From Dicyema japonicum (taxonomy: Eukaryota > Dicyemida > Rhombozoa > Dicyemidae), in contig RDEW01000075.1 of the NCBI GenBank assembly GCA_011109175.1, forward strand, positions 62,001 through 126,000: DNA of 64,000 nt, read 5' to 3'. Position 1 is the first letter of the stretch, and the number at the start of each line of letters is the position of its first letter. Both the position numbers and the translations under genes were made by a program. Below are positions 1 through 12,574 of the stretch, in pieces. A model generated the notes under the pieces. It was not told the origin of the DNA, did no database searches, and was given only the letters and a program-made list of their open reading frames with translations.

Positions 1-280
1 CATCACTGATACAGTTAATTCGATTCCGGATAGAATATTTGACAACGAATCTGCTGCAGTTTTCGAGAAGCGTTTGACCCAGGAATATTTTCACCATTTC
101 CAATGGACACGGATTAATAAGAGTCTCTGCAATATTATGTGGTTTCTTTGATTTCATAACTTCATATGCTACTTTGAATGACGCCAAAATTAAAAGTTTG
201 TCAATGCAGGTAAATCCAAGCTCGGAAGCGTTGCTTGGATATCGTATCGTAACCTTTCAGCCTTCAAACATTCAGGATCA
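1..280 (-). mobile_element. hAT transposase fragment, ZBED5/FAM200-like
   Basis: Read on the minus strand, this stretch gives an open segment with VAYEVMKSKKPHNIAETLI followed by PCPLEMVKIFLG. That is the pattern seen downstream of the BED finger in ZBED5/FAM200-type hAT transposases (family usually: F..SYEV...KKPHTIGE.LI.PC....V...LG). It runs off the left edge of the window and is broken by stops upstream, so it is a relic. A second, better preserved member of the same group lies at 42250-46240. The family call rests on pattern recognition only. Confidence 0.55.
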
Positions 281-312
281 TTTCCTGAACGTTTATTTCT
301 AACATTGAAGCA

Positions 313-358
313 TATGTTCTCCCTTTGGTTCCTTCCTTGGATTAGTTAGTTATGTACA
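313..358 (+). repeat. Copy 1 of a dispersed repeat (sequence around TTCCTTGGATTA)
   Basis: This short stretch reads GTTCTCC..., then TTCCTTGGATTAGTTAGTTATG and ACAG. The same string occurs in reverse orientation near 23994-24085 and 63115-63210, each time as GTTCTC..., CCTTGGATTAATT... and GACTGT. It is probably a SINE or the 3' end of a LINE. The identity is unresolved. Confidence 0.4.
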
Positions 359-399
359 GCGCCGCTCCTTTTCTTGGCGGAATCTTGCGGAATTTTCGA

Positions 400-2725
400 T
401 TTTCGCAAGAAATTTGAGGAGGTAGTGAGACATCTCTTGATTGGAAAACGACCGGGGTCGATAAGTTTATAATTTCTTTATCAAAAGATGCACTTCATTG
501 CACGAGTCTATGTGTCGTGTATTACAGAAAAGCATCACTAACCCGGAAACGATTCCTGATTGGGCATGCACAGGACAACTTATTTGACCCCAAAGCTGGA
601 CAACCCCCAGTCTGCTGCAGATTATCGACCGATAACCTGCTGCCAACCCTGTATAAACTGATGACCAAATTGATGGCTAATGAGGTCAGGAGCTTTGTAG
701 AAGCAAATGGGATTCTCTCGAGAATCAGTTGGGTACTGTGCGAAATTGTCAGGGGGCAAAAGAGCAGGCTTTGATCAACAAATGCCTTTCTGTGTCTCAC
801 GGAAACTCACTTTTGTCAATGTGCGTTGATGTGAAGAAGACTTATGATTCAGTTGATCATTCTTACCTTGTCGAGTGAGTACCAGCTACACAGTCGTGTA
901 TGCCTGTGTGGTTCATCAGTTTTGTAGTGGCTGTGATGAGTAGGTGGATTATTCATCTGAACTATAATAGGCACCGGATAGGCGAGGTAAAACTCAAGAG
1001 GAGATCCTTCAGGAGGATAGCATGTCTCCGCTGCTCTTTGTTCTCTGTTTGGAGCCATTGAGTCGCCGCCTCAATGACCGGTTTGAGCAAATACCAGTTC
1101 ATTGTGAGGGGGTTTGTTTCAGTACAAATCACCTTCTTTTTATCGATGACCTGAAGATGTATGCTCGAACAGCCGAGGAGCTCTACTCCATGGGGGTCTG
1201 TGCCAGGGAATTCTTTGAGAGTATAGGACTAGATTTGAATTATTCAAAGTCTGCGACTAACACGCAAGTATGTAGCGAGTTAGTAAGAGTCCTAGAGGAA
1301 CACGAAGGATATAAGTATCTGGGTGTTACCGAATCTCCAAAGTCCCTTATAATGCCTGAGACAAAGCGACAAATTACTGAAGGCATCCGTAAAAGAGCAG
1401 CGTTATTGTGTAAGACGTCTCTAAATGCAAGGAATTTGTTCCTAGCATTAAATGAGTATGCTGTCTCGCTGCTAAACTACTACATAGGTGTTGTGGAGTT
1501 TGAGCCCAAAGAGTATGATGAGATGGATGTTATGATCCGTGGAGTACTCAGAGAGAACCATGTCCATGTGTGGCAGCCAATAAGGAGAGACTATATTTAC
1601 CCCGTGATAAATTCGGCCGTGGACTGTGTGGAGTAGTCCAACTAAGTGAGCGTATCCTAATGCGAATGCACGACACCCTGATAAGCTGGGTCAAGTGTGT
1701 CTGCTAGGAAGCACGCCATAATAACGACCGAGAAAACACGGGCCCACCTAGGCACTATCAGACCTTTTTTGTCTGCTAAGTATGGTGTTGATGATGGTGG
1801 GCTAGTAAATGTGAAGGCGTTGATCGAATTACAATATAATAATTTGATGGAAAAGATCAACTTAAAAAGCCTTCATAAGGTCCTCTTCAGAGCATTGGAC
1901 AACCCACATGTCGACCTTAAGTCGTCGACAATATGGCTAAAATACGGTGACAACTCACCTCGATCGGAGGCGTTGTACACGTATATGCAAGACCGCAATA
2001 TTTTTTGGGGTCGATCAACAAATACATGTCCCCACTGTAAGTCAAGGAGCATGTCGGTTGATCATTTAGCCACTCGATGTGGATCCATGCTCTGCCACGA
2101 CTATGTGTGGAGGCACAACGAGGTAGTAAAGAGTCTTCATCTTCTACTATGCAAAAAGTATGGTATTCGCCACACCAGAAAGTTGCGGACTCATAAGGTG
2201 CAATCTGTAGTAGAGAACACCAGGGTCCAAATTAAGGTAGACAGTGTTATCCGTACCTCGGTGCTAGTCAAGCACAATAAACCGGACATTGTGATACACA
2301 ATAAGGAGTCTGGCCAAGTCCTTATCATAGAGGTTGGCATCACGTCTCAAGACCGTTTGCAGAATGTGGAGGTGGAGAAAAAAAGGAAGTATGACTTTCT
2401 TGCAAACGAGATGAAGCAGATGCTTGGTTGCAAGGTCCTCGTTATTTCTATAGTAATGACGTGGGAAGGAATTGCAACAAAGTACCACAAGGGTTATCTG
2501 AAGCAGTTAAGGGTAGATAAGAAGCTCAAGGCCTATCTACAGTCCACTGTGTTAAAGCGGACCCTAGAGAGCCTGACACTGGTGTATAGGAAGCAGAGCC
2601 CTGAGATGCCATATGGGCAGAGGGTTCAATTGGACAAGCGCTCTCGGAGTTGTTTCAGCAACCAGAATCGAACCTGCCTGAGGAGGCTAGAGAACAGGCA
2701 GGCGAGGAAGGTTGTTGATTATTAA
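400..2725 (+). mobile_element. R2-like non-LTR retroelement, copy 1 (RT plus CCHC and restriction-like endonuclease)
   Basis: This is a decayed but long copy. The first part of the RT (about 480-880) is frameshifted; it includes LPTLYKLMTKLMANEV and a GAKEQALINK segment followed by CVDVKKTYDSVDH. An open frame at 1022-1636 holds MSPLLFVLCLEPLSRRL and the RT catalytic box LLFIDDLKMYA, so FIDD replaces the common YADD. A second frame at 1697-2725 carries DRN(I/L)FWG, then the zinc-binding CPHC...H...C motif (about 2027-2075). A restriction-like nuclease motif KPDIVIHN...IIEVG follows, with a later K-x-K-Y. RT, then CCHC, then PD-(D/E)XK-type nuclease is the R2/RLE layout. Only the two C-terminal frames are intact. 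LINE-A lies directly against its 3' end. Family assignment is by motif order; exact clade is open. Confidence 0.8.
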
Positions 2726-2726
2726 T

Positions 2727-3848
2727 ATATTAACTTTTTTATTATTATTATTAAAGCACTTTCACGAAAGCCATAATGATTATAGCCCCGCATGTGCAAC
2801 ACTCAAATAAACAATATTTATAGTTATTCTTTTCCATCTTCCTCTGTCGAATGCGAGTGATCTCAGTTCGTCCAGGTCGTCCCCTGTCTTTAGATTTTTT
2901 CTCACACGATTTAAGTCTTTGTTTAGGGCTGTCGGAAGTGTCAATCTAGGTCGTCCGGAAGGGTTTTTCGCATCTGTCAAAGTAATCTTCCTTCGCTTTG
3001 TTAGCGGGTGCGTCCGGGCTCATTCTTAGTACATGTCCAAATAGCCTCCACCGGGCATCTATCACATCCTTGCTGATGTAAGAACACATACACTTGTTGT
3101 AGATACCAGTGGTTGATATTCTACGTGGCCACTCCATTCCGAGTAAGCTTCTTAGTTGTCTTCTATGGAACGAATCCAGTTTTGATAGTTCTTTGAAGGA
3201 ACTTCCCCATGTCCCAGCGTTATACAATAGGATCGGTTTCACAAACGCGTTGTAAAGCCTGCATCTGATGTCAATTCCAAGTCCTTTGGCCATTAGCCAT
3301 CCTTTCTTCAGTTTAGCAATTGCCGCATTTGCCAGTGTTTTCCTCCTTAGTACATCTTCAGCGTCTCCTAGTAGAGAGCCGAGCTTATTAGTACGTCTCC
3401 ATCTTTCATGAGTAATATCGTCTTCTCTTTTGATTTCCGTAATTTCAGTTTTGTTAACATTTACACTGAGAAACCATTTTTCAAGCTCCGCAGGTGCATT
3501 TTCTAGCAGGTGTTGGAGTGCGGTCACATCCCGTGATACAAAATCCACATCATCCGCATAAGATGTCTCTTCTATGTCTCCTATATAGCATTTACGGAGG
3601 TCGCGGAGTGCAGATTCAAGGTATATGGTGAATAGTAAAGGGGAGAGGGAATCACCCTGGGGTGTCCCAATCGTTGTTTTGAAACTGCGGGAAGTTGCTC
3701 CTTCTGTCCTCACAGATAGTCTTGTGTTAGCAAGTAGTAGTCTGATTATCTTAACCGACAATTCATCCAATATTTGCTCAAGCACATTCATCAGTTTCTG
3801 TCTGTTTATTGAGTCGAAAGCTCTGGAGAGATCTATTCCCAACACGGT
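2727..3848 (-). mobile_element. LINE-A, 5'-truncated copy (RT and C-terminal part)
   Basis: Reading from 3848 down, the RT begins inside LGIDLSRAFDSINRQKL and continues through GTPQGDSLSPLLFTIYLE and the catalytic SYADDVDF. It ends in the characteristic C-terminal region (NKLGSLLGDAEDVLRRK, LYNAGTWGSS, RWRLFGHVLRM, SLAFDRGRW). The 3' end is followed by a (TAA)n tail, seen as TTA repeats at 2736-2755. It is nearly identical to the copy at 42650-43765 and differs by a few substitutions, a 12-nt deletion near 3668 and small indels near 2955 and 2998. Truncation at the 5' end is typical of incomplete target-primed reverse transcription. Confidence 0.85.
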
Positions 3849-3989
3849 TGTTTATTGTTTGTTAAATAAAGTGGGTATAAATAACATTAAATAATAAATT
3901 ATTAAAAATATAAATGTATTCAAATTCTCTTGTTATATATTTTATTTGAAGATCATTTGCATATATGTACAAGTAACACTTGCATTTAC

Positions 3990-6060
3990 GTGGAATTCAG
4001 TGGATTCAAAATAGAATGGAGACAACCCACGCCACCAGTATTGACAAGAATCAAACACCACGTGATTTCACTCATCAGGCAGATGTCATAATGGACCACT
4101 ACGCAAAAGTGAGTCACATAGATATGAACAAATCTCTCGTCCATGCAAATTGAAAAACGTTCAAACTCCTCAAGGAAAAATTATTGAAATCAGTACGTCG
4201 GATGTCGAAAAACTCATCTAAAACACCAAAAACTCTACTGCCAAAGGGCTTGATGGAATCTGCATTTAAAGCACCTGAGAATGCAAGGACTCAAAGCAAC
4301 AACAGACATAATTTCTGTGTCCATCAACACCTGCAGAATTCCTGCACTATGAAAAAATCCAAAATAATCCTAATCCTGAAGCCCAAGAAAGATCCTTCGG
4401 ATCCGCGATCTTTCAGACCAATTTCACTACTATCTGTAGTATCGAAAATTGTTGAACGTGTTGTATTGAACTTAGTATCTTCCCTTTCCTGATTTTCAAA
4501 CATGGCTTTCGTCCACAATACTCAACATTAACACATCTCTCTACCCTAACTCAATATATCTCTGATGGTTTTAACAATTATAATCTTCCCAAACGGATTA
4601 CCCTCTTATCGATCGACCTAACCAAGGCGTTCGATCGAACAACAAGGCGCGTGCTAAGTAACAAAATTCTTGTATCTGGAATTCCTCCACGTCTGCAGAA
4701 TTGGTTAACAAATTTTCTCTCTGGAAGAATTGTCGAGCTGAAATTATGTCATGCCTATCTCATTACAGACTTCTTCCAAATGGAGTTTCCCAAGGCTCCG
4801 TTTTATCACCCACCTTATTCAACTTACACCTAAGCGACATTTCGATCAATTCCAAGACTCTTCTACTATTGTATGCGGATGACATGATTGTTGCCTCTAA
4901 AGATATAGACGTTAACGAAGCAACGAAGGATGTTCAGATCCACTTGAACACTCTTGAAGAGTGGCTTGGAGCAAACCACCTATTTCTTTCTCCATCGAAA
5001 ATCTACCGTCACTGTATTCACGTCCAACAGCCGCCAACTAAATTTTCAAACCAATTTCAACAATTCATGGACAACCACTCGCCGTTACGTAACATCCCAA
5101 AATACTTGGATTTATTTATGAACAACTACTAACTTTCTCTAAAACATGTGGAGGAACAATGTACAAAGGCCTCTCACAAGATCAACATACTTAAAGCTGT
5201 GTCAGGTCATTCCTTTGGCCAAAACAAAGAAGCCCTAACCATCATATATAAACAATTCATTCTAACAACTATTAACTATGCAAGCCCTTGCTGGTCAACC
5301 TCTGCCTCCCTTACTTCTATTGACAAACTATTAAAGTACAAAGCATCGCGCTCAGGACAATTACTGGATGTCTTAGATCAACCCCTGTTGATCATCTACA
5401 TTGAGAGTCAAAGATCCATTTAATTGGAGACCATCTGGAAATGAGAGCCCTGCAGTTACTCTCCCAAGCCTACAGTCTAGAACATCCTTGCCACTCTATG
5501 CAAGCCGCAAACAAAAGGAAAATTAATATGACAACCTGTCTCGAATGTTATCATCCATTCCTTCCATCCCCAATGACAGGAGTTGTCTGAAACAGATACA
5601 CGATTTTGTTTCTACGAGAAGCATCCGGAAGACTCGGAGACAATAAAATATTACAGCGACTCCCTCCTCCAATAGAACCAATCAGAATCCTCTCTTTCAA
5701 GGGACGTGCGAGTAAACCTGGCTCGTCTACGATGTGGGCACCACCCATATCTACCAACATATGATATACTCTGCCCCTTCTGAAAGCTCCACGTGCTTAC
5801 AACAAATCACCTATTTCAATGTCATGAATTGGCACAACGTTTCTCAACAATGTCGGAACTGACCGATCTATGGGAGCGACCAACATCTGCTGCGTATAAC
5901 TTAATAGTTGCTGGCCTTCTACAAGTTATGAGGCTGGGATTACTTAACAAACTAACTACAAGTAATAATGATTTAAAAATTATTTCTTACACCCCCCAAT
6001 CTGGAAGCGCTGCCTTAAGCAGAACTCACACTTTATTTTAGGATGCCAAGAACAGTTATG
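3990..6060 (+). mobile_element. LINE-C (jockey-like), partial, RT and C-terminal part
   Basis: The reading order is that of a jockey-like LINE: the inter-domain region (AKGLDGI...), then IILILKPKKDPSDPRSFRPI with SLLSVVSKIVERVV. Next come STLTHLSTLTQYISDGF and LLSIDLTKAFDR, then VSQGSVLSPTLFNLHLSDI and the catalytic LLLYADDMIVAS at about 4866-4900. Downstream frames hold the C-terminal motif LARLRCGHHP...LP...C, then ELTDLWERPTSAA. At least six frame breaks make it inactive. The endonuclease part is missing. Confidence 0.8.
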
Positions 6061-6199
6061 TTAATTAATTAATCCAAGGAATATCCAAAACATTGAAAAT
6101 TGTTCTTTGACTTCTTGTTTAATTTCATTTTGTTTGTATGTTGAGTTCCCAAAGATTATCCACTTCCGCAGTACTGAAACACTTTGCGGACGGCGTTCC

Positions 6200-9100
6200 T
6201 CTTCCTGGATAATTTCTTATGGGTTTATCTGTAAAGGAAGTCAAGTAAAAGACTTTTTATCCAACAAACGAATCGCACGATTTGCGACATGGTCGTGGCC
6301 GATTTTAGATCTCTCGTTGACAAAATAAGGTAAGTTATTATAAAGAAAAAGCACTGTAAATAAAGTGATGGGGAAAGTAATATGAAACGGTAGGGCCATG
6401 CTAAATCGACTTTTACCCCGACAGTCTCCCCAAAAAAATCCGTAGACACAGGGTCATCTCTGAAGATATGTCCCAGATACTTTAGTGCGATTTTTGAAAC
6501 CTCGAATAAGATTTTCGATAGTTCCGCCAACCTTGCACATTTTCCTTCTAACCATTGGGAATTGGCATACAAGGATTCATCCTGTAAGCAAGCTTTAGAG
6601 CAAAATTTCGCTTTTTCTCAAATTTCTTGAGAATAGAGTTTATCTTTTTCAAATCGTACCATCCTTCTAAACCGTATAACATTGCAGGTAGTATCGCAGT
6701 GTTGAAGAAATAAACAAAGGTCTCCTGCTCGAGCTTTAATTTTCTAACGCACTAAAGAGCGTTTTGTAGCTTTTTTCTTGCGTATTTTAGCATGTTCCAT
6801 AAAATTACCTCCCTCGTCAATTAGGAAGCCAAGGTATTTCATAGTCTTCTTCCGAGGTATGTCTTTTAACAAGCTCTTTAGGTTAGCCATCCTCATGCTT
6901 CCAATTATCCTCAGCATACTAGACTTCTCACGTGCCACCGAAAGGAAGTTTTAATTGCACAACATTTCAATCTGGTCCATGTATGTTTTCAAACGTTTCT
7001 CAGATACCAAAGGGTTTAAAGAAACATTCATAAATTATGACGTCATCTACGTATATCAAAATTTTCTGTACGTGGGTTTTCCGGGGAAGGCAATTCACTC
7101 ATTACAATGCTAAATAATAGAGGACTGAGCCCTGAACCCTGAGGTACACCTCTTCTTTCATAGTTAACCAAATTTCACGAGATTCATAGTTTAAAAAAAT
7201 TAACAATTTACCGTCTATCCGAAAGCAAACTTTGCATCCAAAAATAGAGTTCCTTTCAATACCACATTTCGCAAGACAAATAAAAAGACTAAGATGCCAC
7301 ACACTGTCGAAAGTTTTGGATATATCAAGGCAGACTGCGGTCAAACACTCTTTAGTTTCCAAAGTCCTCAAAATTGACGCGTTAACACTGTACGAACAAT
7401 CTCCACAAGACCGATCTTTTCGAAAACCCCACTGATGCTCCTTTAGTATATCATTACGTTATATATTTTAGAAATTCTGTTGAATACAATTCCTTGCATA
7501 ACTCTTGAGATCGTTGGAATAAGGCTTATGGGCCTATAACTGGTTGTTAAGTACCCAGGTTTCCCAGATTTACGTATCATCCTGACCTCCGTCAATTTCC
7601 AATGCAAAGGTATATGACGCAACCTGATACTGCACGTATAGAGACATCCCAGATATTCATAGAGTACCTTGGGTGCTTCCTTGAATAGACGAATAGCGAT
7701 CTTGTCCTTTCCAGGATCATTGTCTTTAATGCATTTTACCGCATTTTAAACTTCACCAGCATTTATAGGGCTGTGACGTAAAGGTAAAGAACTAACTACT
7801 TTTTTCAACTTTTCTTTTAGAGAACTGAGGGCCAAAGAAGACAGTCGCTCATCAGGGTTAACCTGTTGTATTTCGAGAGTTCATCCCCAAACAGGTTAGG
7901 AATTTCTTCTAAAGATACAGGAAACCCATCATGACATAGCAACATTAGAATTTCTTTTCTGGATTTACGTCCGATTACTTTATTATAGACTTTCCAAAAG
8001 TTTGGTTTTTTTCGATACAATTCGCTGCACTGAGCTATCCAAAAATTATTTTTCTTAACTTTTTCTAATCTGTGTATTTCTTGCGTGATCATCATAATTT
8101 CTAGCTCCATGAGCCTACTGTCATGGGGATCAGGACATCGACGTAATTTGTTTTTCAAGCATTGTTTCCTTTTCAAACAGGCTTGACCTCTAAAGGAGCT
8201 AGGTTGAGTTTATAAAGGATTGGTAGATGATCACTACCAATATCACCGAGCGTAATCGGTCGTTCCAAAAAATTGATGAACAGATTCCGATATTAACGCC
8301 ATTCCCAAATAATCCTAGCCATTTGGAAAATAGTGATTCGGGGTCGAGGACATCACAACAGAAAACCCGGAAGACACAGACATATCTTTCAAAACAAGGC
8401 CGTCTCTATTCGTCCCCAGACAACCAAACGAGGTATCTTTGGAGTTTAAGTACCCCAAATGGATCGAGAACGGTGCATTTTCATCATGAAAAAAATTCTC
8501 GATAAGATACGAAGATAATTTTTTAGAATACATTTCTCCAATTTTCATCCACATATTTTTCATTCGTACTTCCAGGAAACATACACACAATTCTTGGGAT
8601 ATGATTTTCAGGTTACGAACCCTTAAATTTAGTCTGTAGAACAAAGATGTACCCGTTCCTGCAACTGAGCCAGACTTCCATTTAATATCAAAAGAACAAT
8701 ATCCCTCAAGTTGAAAATTATCCTTCACTCTTTAACTTCGTTTCATTAACAATTGATATATCAACGGGATTGGTGGATAGCATATGCACAATCTCAGAAC
8801 GCCTACTCTTTAAGGATCGGGCGTTCACCGCAATAATAGTAAGAACAAACTTCATACTTGTAGAACCTCTCCCTCTCCAAAAAGAGGGCCAACATGCATT
8901 TCCTTTCACTGTCCTTAGTCAAACAAGAGTTCAAATTTTGTTCTCCACCACAAATTAAGCACCTTTTCTTTTTCTTGCAGAAATTCACAATTTACCTAAA
9001 TTTTTGGCATTGGTAGTTACAGGTTTCCTGTACAATTCAAAAACGAACTCTCTGGAATTCGAACAACATCCTCAGTTTCACAAGTGTGGTGGCTTCTGCC
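6200..9100 (-). mobile_element. LINE-D, decayed copy (zinc-knuckle ORF1, endonuclease, RT)
   Basis: On the minus strand from 9.0 kb downward: a zinc-knuckle remnant (CLICGGEQ...C, about 8960) and an endonuclease start (LTIIAVNARSLKSRRSEI, VDISIVNETKLKSEG). Endonuclease middle pieces lie at 8315-8728. The linker at 7817-8176 includes RLEKVKKNNFWIAQCSELY, and RT pieces at 7102-7371 include VCLDISKTFDSVWH. The region around 6744-6938 (MKYLGFLIDEGG) is the post-RT part. The same order is found in the LINE-D copies at 48900-49900 and 51260-54760. Many stops and frameshifts; not functional. Confidence 0.75.
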
Positions 9101-9169
9101 CTAGATTTAAAAATTAATTTTCCAACAGAAAGACTGCGCCTGTCCTTCGTGAAACGTTAGAGAGGTAGA

Positions 9170-9400
9170 TGCAAGATTCACCTCCTACTACCGACTGTCA
9201 CCAAAATGATCAAGTATATTTACGCCTCGTGGTCTTGCCAACGTCAAGTTAAACGGAAAGATTACCGTGCCAGACAACTCGAATGATGTTATGAAATGCG
9301 CACTGTAGTCTGCCGACACCCTTCCATGCTGGAGCCAACAAGGGAGACGGAATGCGACCGGACGGAGTAAAAAATTCTTTCCGTTTAAATAGTTTGGAAT
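9170..9400 (+). mobile_element. Family E fragment
   Basis: Broken frames contain NDVMKCAL, SADTPSMLEP and then MRPDGVK, which match the segment of family E that leads into its KRPDG motif (compare 9930-10010). No TSD was found. Confidence 0.5.
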
Positions 9401-9485
9401 TTAAAATGTTTCGACTCTTTTTCCCCCCGCCAATATTATCTATCTGCCACAGAGAAAGTTAATAAAAAGAAATATAGAGGACTCC

Positions 9486-9660
9486 TTACCGATAGACCAT
9501 AAGGGCTATGATTGTCAAAACAATCGGAGCGATAAGCAGCAAGTTCCTGATCTTCCAGAAAAATTCGGACGTATTGCTTCTCTCAGAAGCCATGATGATT
9601 GCCAAATCCGATGGCTCATCCAGTTGGTTTCCATGCCTGTCCGAAGGTAAAACGCTGCAT
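9486..9660 (-). CDS. Possible small tail-anchored membrane protein or terminal exon
   Basis: Starting after a stop near 9660, an open minus-strand frame reads LPSDRHGNQLDEPSDLAII, then MASERSNTSEFFWKIRN and a hydrophobic stretch LLLIAPIVLTIIALMVYR before the stop at 9486-9488. It looks like an acidic stretch, a basic flank and a C-terminal single membrane span, as in tail-anchored proteins. I do not recognise the family. An upstream mini-intron could connect it to further exons, but I could not find one. An opposing plus-strand frame is also open here, so this call is weak. Confidence 0.25.
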
Positions 9661-9787
9661 CAATTAAGTTGGGGAGAATTAAATAATTAAATTTTTAAAT
9701 AAACTATTTTAATTTTTGTCTACATGTTATTTGTTCAAATACACTCAAATAAATACTTTTTGTAAGGAAATATGAAGTATTTAGTAC

Positions 9788-10421
9788 AATTCAACGAGGA
9801 CCCCATGAGTGTCAACCCCATGAGTGCCGATGCGGCCGGAAGGTCGACTGCTATGGACATCATGCCCTTTCTTGTCGAAAAAGCGCAGGTCGATTCGCTA
9901 GACACAAGGCTATAAATGAAGTGGTGAAGCGCGCCCTCGAGTTGGCGGGATACCCATCCATTCTAGAGCCAACGGGCTTGAGTAGGGATGATGGGAAGCG
10001 ACCCGATGGAATTACTGTCTTCCCCTTCTCTCGGGGCAAATGCTTAATTTGGGATGCTGCCTGTACTGACAGCTTTTCCCAGTCGAAACTTTTGAGGTCG
10101 GCAATGAAAGCGGGAGAGGCCGCCCGTTTATATGAAAACTCAAAAATAAAGAAATACAGCAGCCTCCTAAACCGTTTCCATGTACAGCCAGTGGTCGTCG
10201 AGACGAGCGGAGTCTTTGGCCCCAAGACGGTCTCTTTCCTTAGAGCACTTGGGTGTCTATTGACCAAAGCCTCGAGGGAGCGTCGGGAAACCGAGTGGCT
10301 TTTCCAAAGGATATCCCTGGCAGTAGTCAGAGGTAACAGCCACTCGATCATATCCGCTGGACTTTAGAACGATTTTATTGTTATAAATAAATTTATTAGA
10401 ATAAAAAAATTCAACGAGGAC
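9788..10421 (+). mobile_element. Family E retroelement insertion, 5'-truncated, with 14-bp TSD
   Basis: The 14-bp string AATTCAACGAGGAC occurs at 9788-9801 and again at 10408-10421, flanking an insertion of 606 bp. The insert encodes NEVVKRALELAGYPSILEP, then GLSRDDGKRPDGITVFPF and GKCLIWDAACTDSF, KIKKYSSLLNRF and VVVETSGVFGPKTVSFL, ending near 10365. An A-rich 3' tail follows. The RPD...WD spacing looks like a PD-(D/E)XK nuclease core. TSDs plus a truncated 5' end and A-rich tail are the signature of target-primed reverse transcription, so this is the C-terminal end of a non-LTR element. Its RT is not present here. Confidence 0.8.
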
Positions 10422-10599
10422 TTTTAAGAGAGATACATGTGGAGAAAAAAAATACAATTTCATCTTCTTTTATATCTGCTTTCTAGATATTTTCCTAATA
10501 TAAGTTATTTTTGTCGCCTAATTGTGGTATTTGTTAATAATATTTTTTTAATTAAGTCGTATTAAAAAATACTTCCTTTGACTGCATATCCAGATTGTA

Positions 10600-12425
10600 T
10601 AGCCAGGTAATCGTCCCAACAATTGAAGATTTCTGTAACGTATGGAGGTTAACGATATCCTCTTCCAAAACCATTGGGTGATATATTTGCGCGCGAGCAA
10701 ATGAACGTCGATCGATCCTAAAGAAGGACACCCCGATCGAGTCTCTTTGTAACCATTCGTGGAGGCTCTAGCGTTCTACAGTTGGGACATTGGAAAACCA
10801 GGCAATAAAATCTCGATAATTTTGCTTTGCCATTGTTGAGCCCTCCATCCTAATCGTCGAGCCCTCCAAAAAGTGCTGCAATATTTGCAACAGCTTGTTC
10901 CTATTGACAGAATCAAAGGCCTTTGACATATCAATCCCCAGAATGGTTGTCGTTATATTAATTTTTTTGCTTTTTTTGATACGAATTGTGTTCAAAATAG
11001 TCTGCTATAAGTTCTGTAATAGTCTAAGTACTTCTTGTTGGTTAGCAATATGTTTTCCTTCTTCATTCATCTCGTGAAGTTAGTGTTTTCATTGGTAGTT
11101 TTCTGATTTGGCCGACAGCTTTATAAAACTTCGCATTGTCTTTAAGGCCTTCGAGTTTCTCTATTTTTGTTATTGTTTCGTTCTTTAATATCCGACGTGC
11201 AGCTTTTCTTATTTTCATTTTGATGAGTGTTCTTTCCTTTGTAGCCGCTGTTTCGTATTTTTGTTATCTGTATTTAGACATTGTATCCATATCGCCTTTT
11301 GTTGATTAGCAAGGAGTTTCAAAGCGGTTATTTCTTCAGTGGTGTATTAGTTACGTAGTCCTCTTTTAGATATATATCCGCAGAGATCATGATCTTCTGT
11401 TTGATCAAGGTCCACGCAATTTGCGGTGACAAATCTACTGATATTTCTTCCAATTCCTCATCCAAGTATTTTCTGAATTCCTCTCCCTGGATAGTATTCT
11501 TCTTTAGATAGTCTATAACGTATCCCTTCCATCGCAGTTCTGTGTGTCCATTGAACCTTCTTTTCATCCTTGCAAACCCATAAGTTTCTTTAAGGATATT
11601 TTGGCAATAACCATCTTGTGATCGCTGTCAATTATAGACCCTCCATAAGCACGGGCATCAATGACAATACTGCGGTCTTTTTGTCTGAAAATAATGTGGT
11701 CTATTTGATTGTAGATTTTCGCAATGCCTCCGTCAGACTTCGTTCTATTGCCTGACCAAGTTTTCCTGTGTCTTGCCAGTACATAAAGGCTGTGTTACAA
11801 AGGAATAGATTATTTGCTTACAAAAGCTGGCTAACAAGGTGCCTGCAATGTTCCCTTTCCACTTCCATGTCTTCCAATGAATGATTCTTCTATAGTGATT
11901 CGATTTTCACTTTTGCATTAAGATCACCGACAATCAATATTAATGTGGAATTTTCATAATTGGAAAACATCAGACAGATTAGCATAAAAGTCGTCAATCT
12001 CCTCGGGTTTCTTATTGATCCATCCACAATATGGAGCATACGCGTTAATAACAGCAAGATTACTCTTCGGAGAGTTATGATCGTCCAATGTTATTTGTAA
12101 AATCCCAATCCTTTCATTGATAGTCCAGTAATGGTATATGCGGTGGACTAGGTCCTTTCTTACAGAGAATCCAGTTCGTAATGTTTTGATCCCCCAGAGA
12201 GAAAGATTAACTTAAACTTTCCGTGTTGTTCTTCAAACTCCTTCGATATTTTTGTCTCTTGGAGACATCCGATTGATATCTTATATTTTTAAAAATTTTC
12301 ACAAAGTTCTTTTCTTTTCCATGCACTAGAGAGTCCTCTGACATTGAACGTTAAAAGAGAGAAGTCCTTTAGATTGCAATTTTCGTGTTTTTCTGAGATA
12401 ACTTTCAAGAGATACCTCACCACCT
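10600..12425 (-). mobile_element. LINE-A, rearranged copy (endonuclease and RT start)
   Basis: From 12425 down, the minus strand begins with the GGTTGAGGTGGTGA 5'-end motif shared with LINE-A at 29.9 and 45.7 kb. Endonuclease pieces follow: CLQETK-like text, INAYAPYCGW-like text, and the IYNQIDHIIF-type segment near 11700. A linker follows (about 11100-11570). The RT start at 10768-10995 reads ILGIDMSKAFDSVNRNKLL, and the frame then departs from the family. The rest of the RT is absent, replaced by unmatched sequence down to about 10600. Heavily decayed. Confidence 0.6.
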
Positions 12426-12429
12426 CAAC

Positions 12430-12574
12430 CTAGATTTAACATATAAATGTTTATTAATGAAATAATAATAATTATTATATTTTTAATTATATTTATTTTT
12501 AATTTTATTACTTATTAAATTAACTGGTTAATCAAATAGTAAATAAATATTTTATTAAAATTAAGAAACTAACT
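12430..12574 (+). promoter_or_regulatory. AT-rich upstream region of the ETS gene
   Basis: About 145 bp of almost pure A/T separates the LINE-A 5' end from the ETS start codon. It should hold the 5' UTR and any core promoter, but no convincing TATA or initiator can be singled out in such sequence. Confidence 0.25.

Noticed and set aside
522-800. Open frame on the minus strand
   Set aside because: Shadow of the R2-like RT, which reads LPTLYKLMTKLMANEV and GAKEQALINK on the plus strand.
2650-2675. GGTTCGATT-like string (minus strand) as a tRNA T-loop
   Set aside because: It lies in the C-terminal coding part of the R2-like element and no cloverleaf can be drawn around it.
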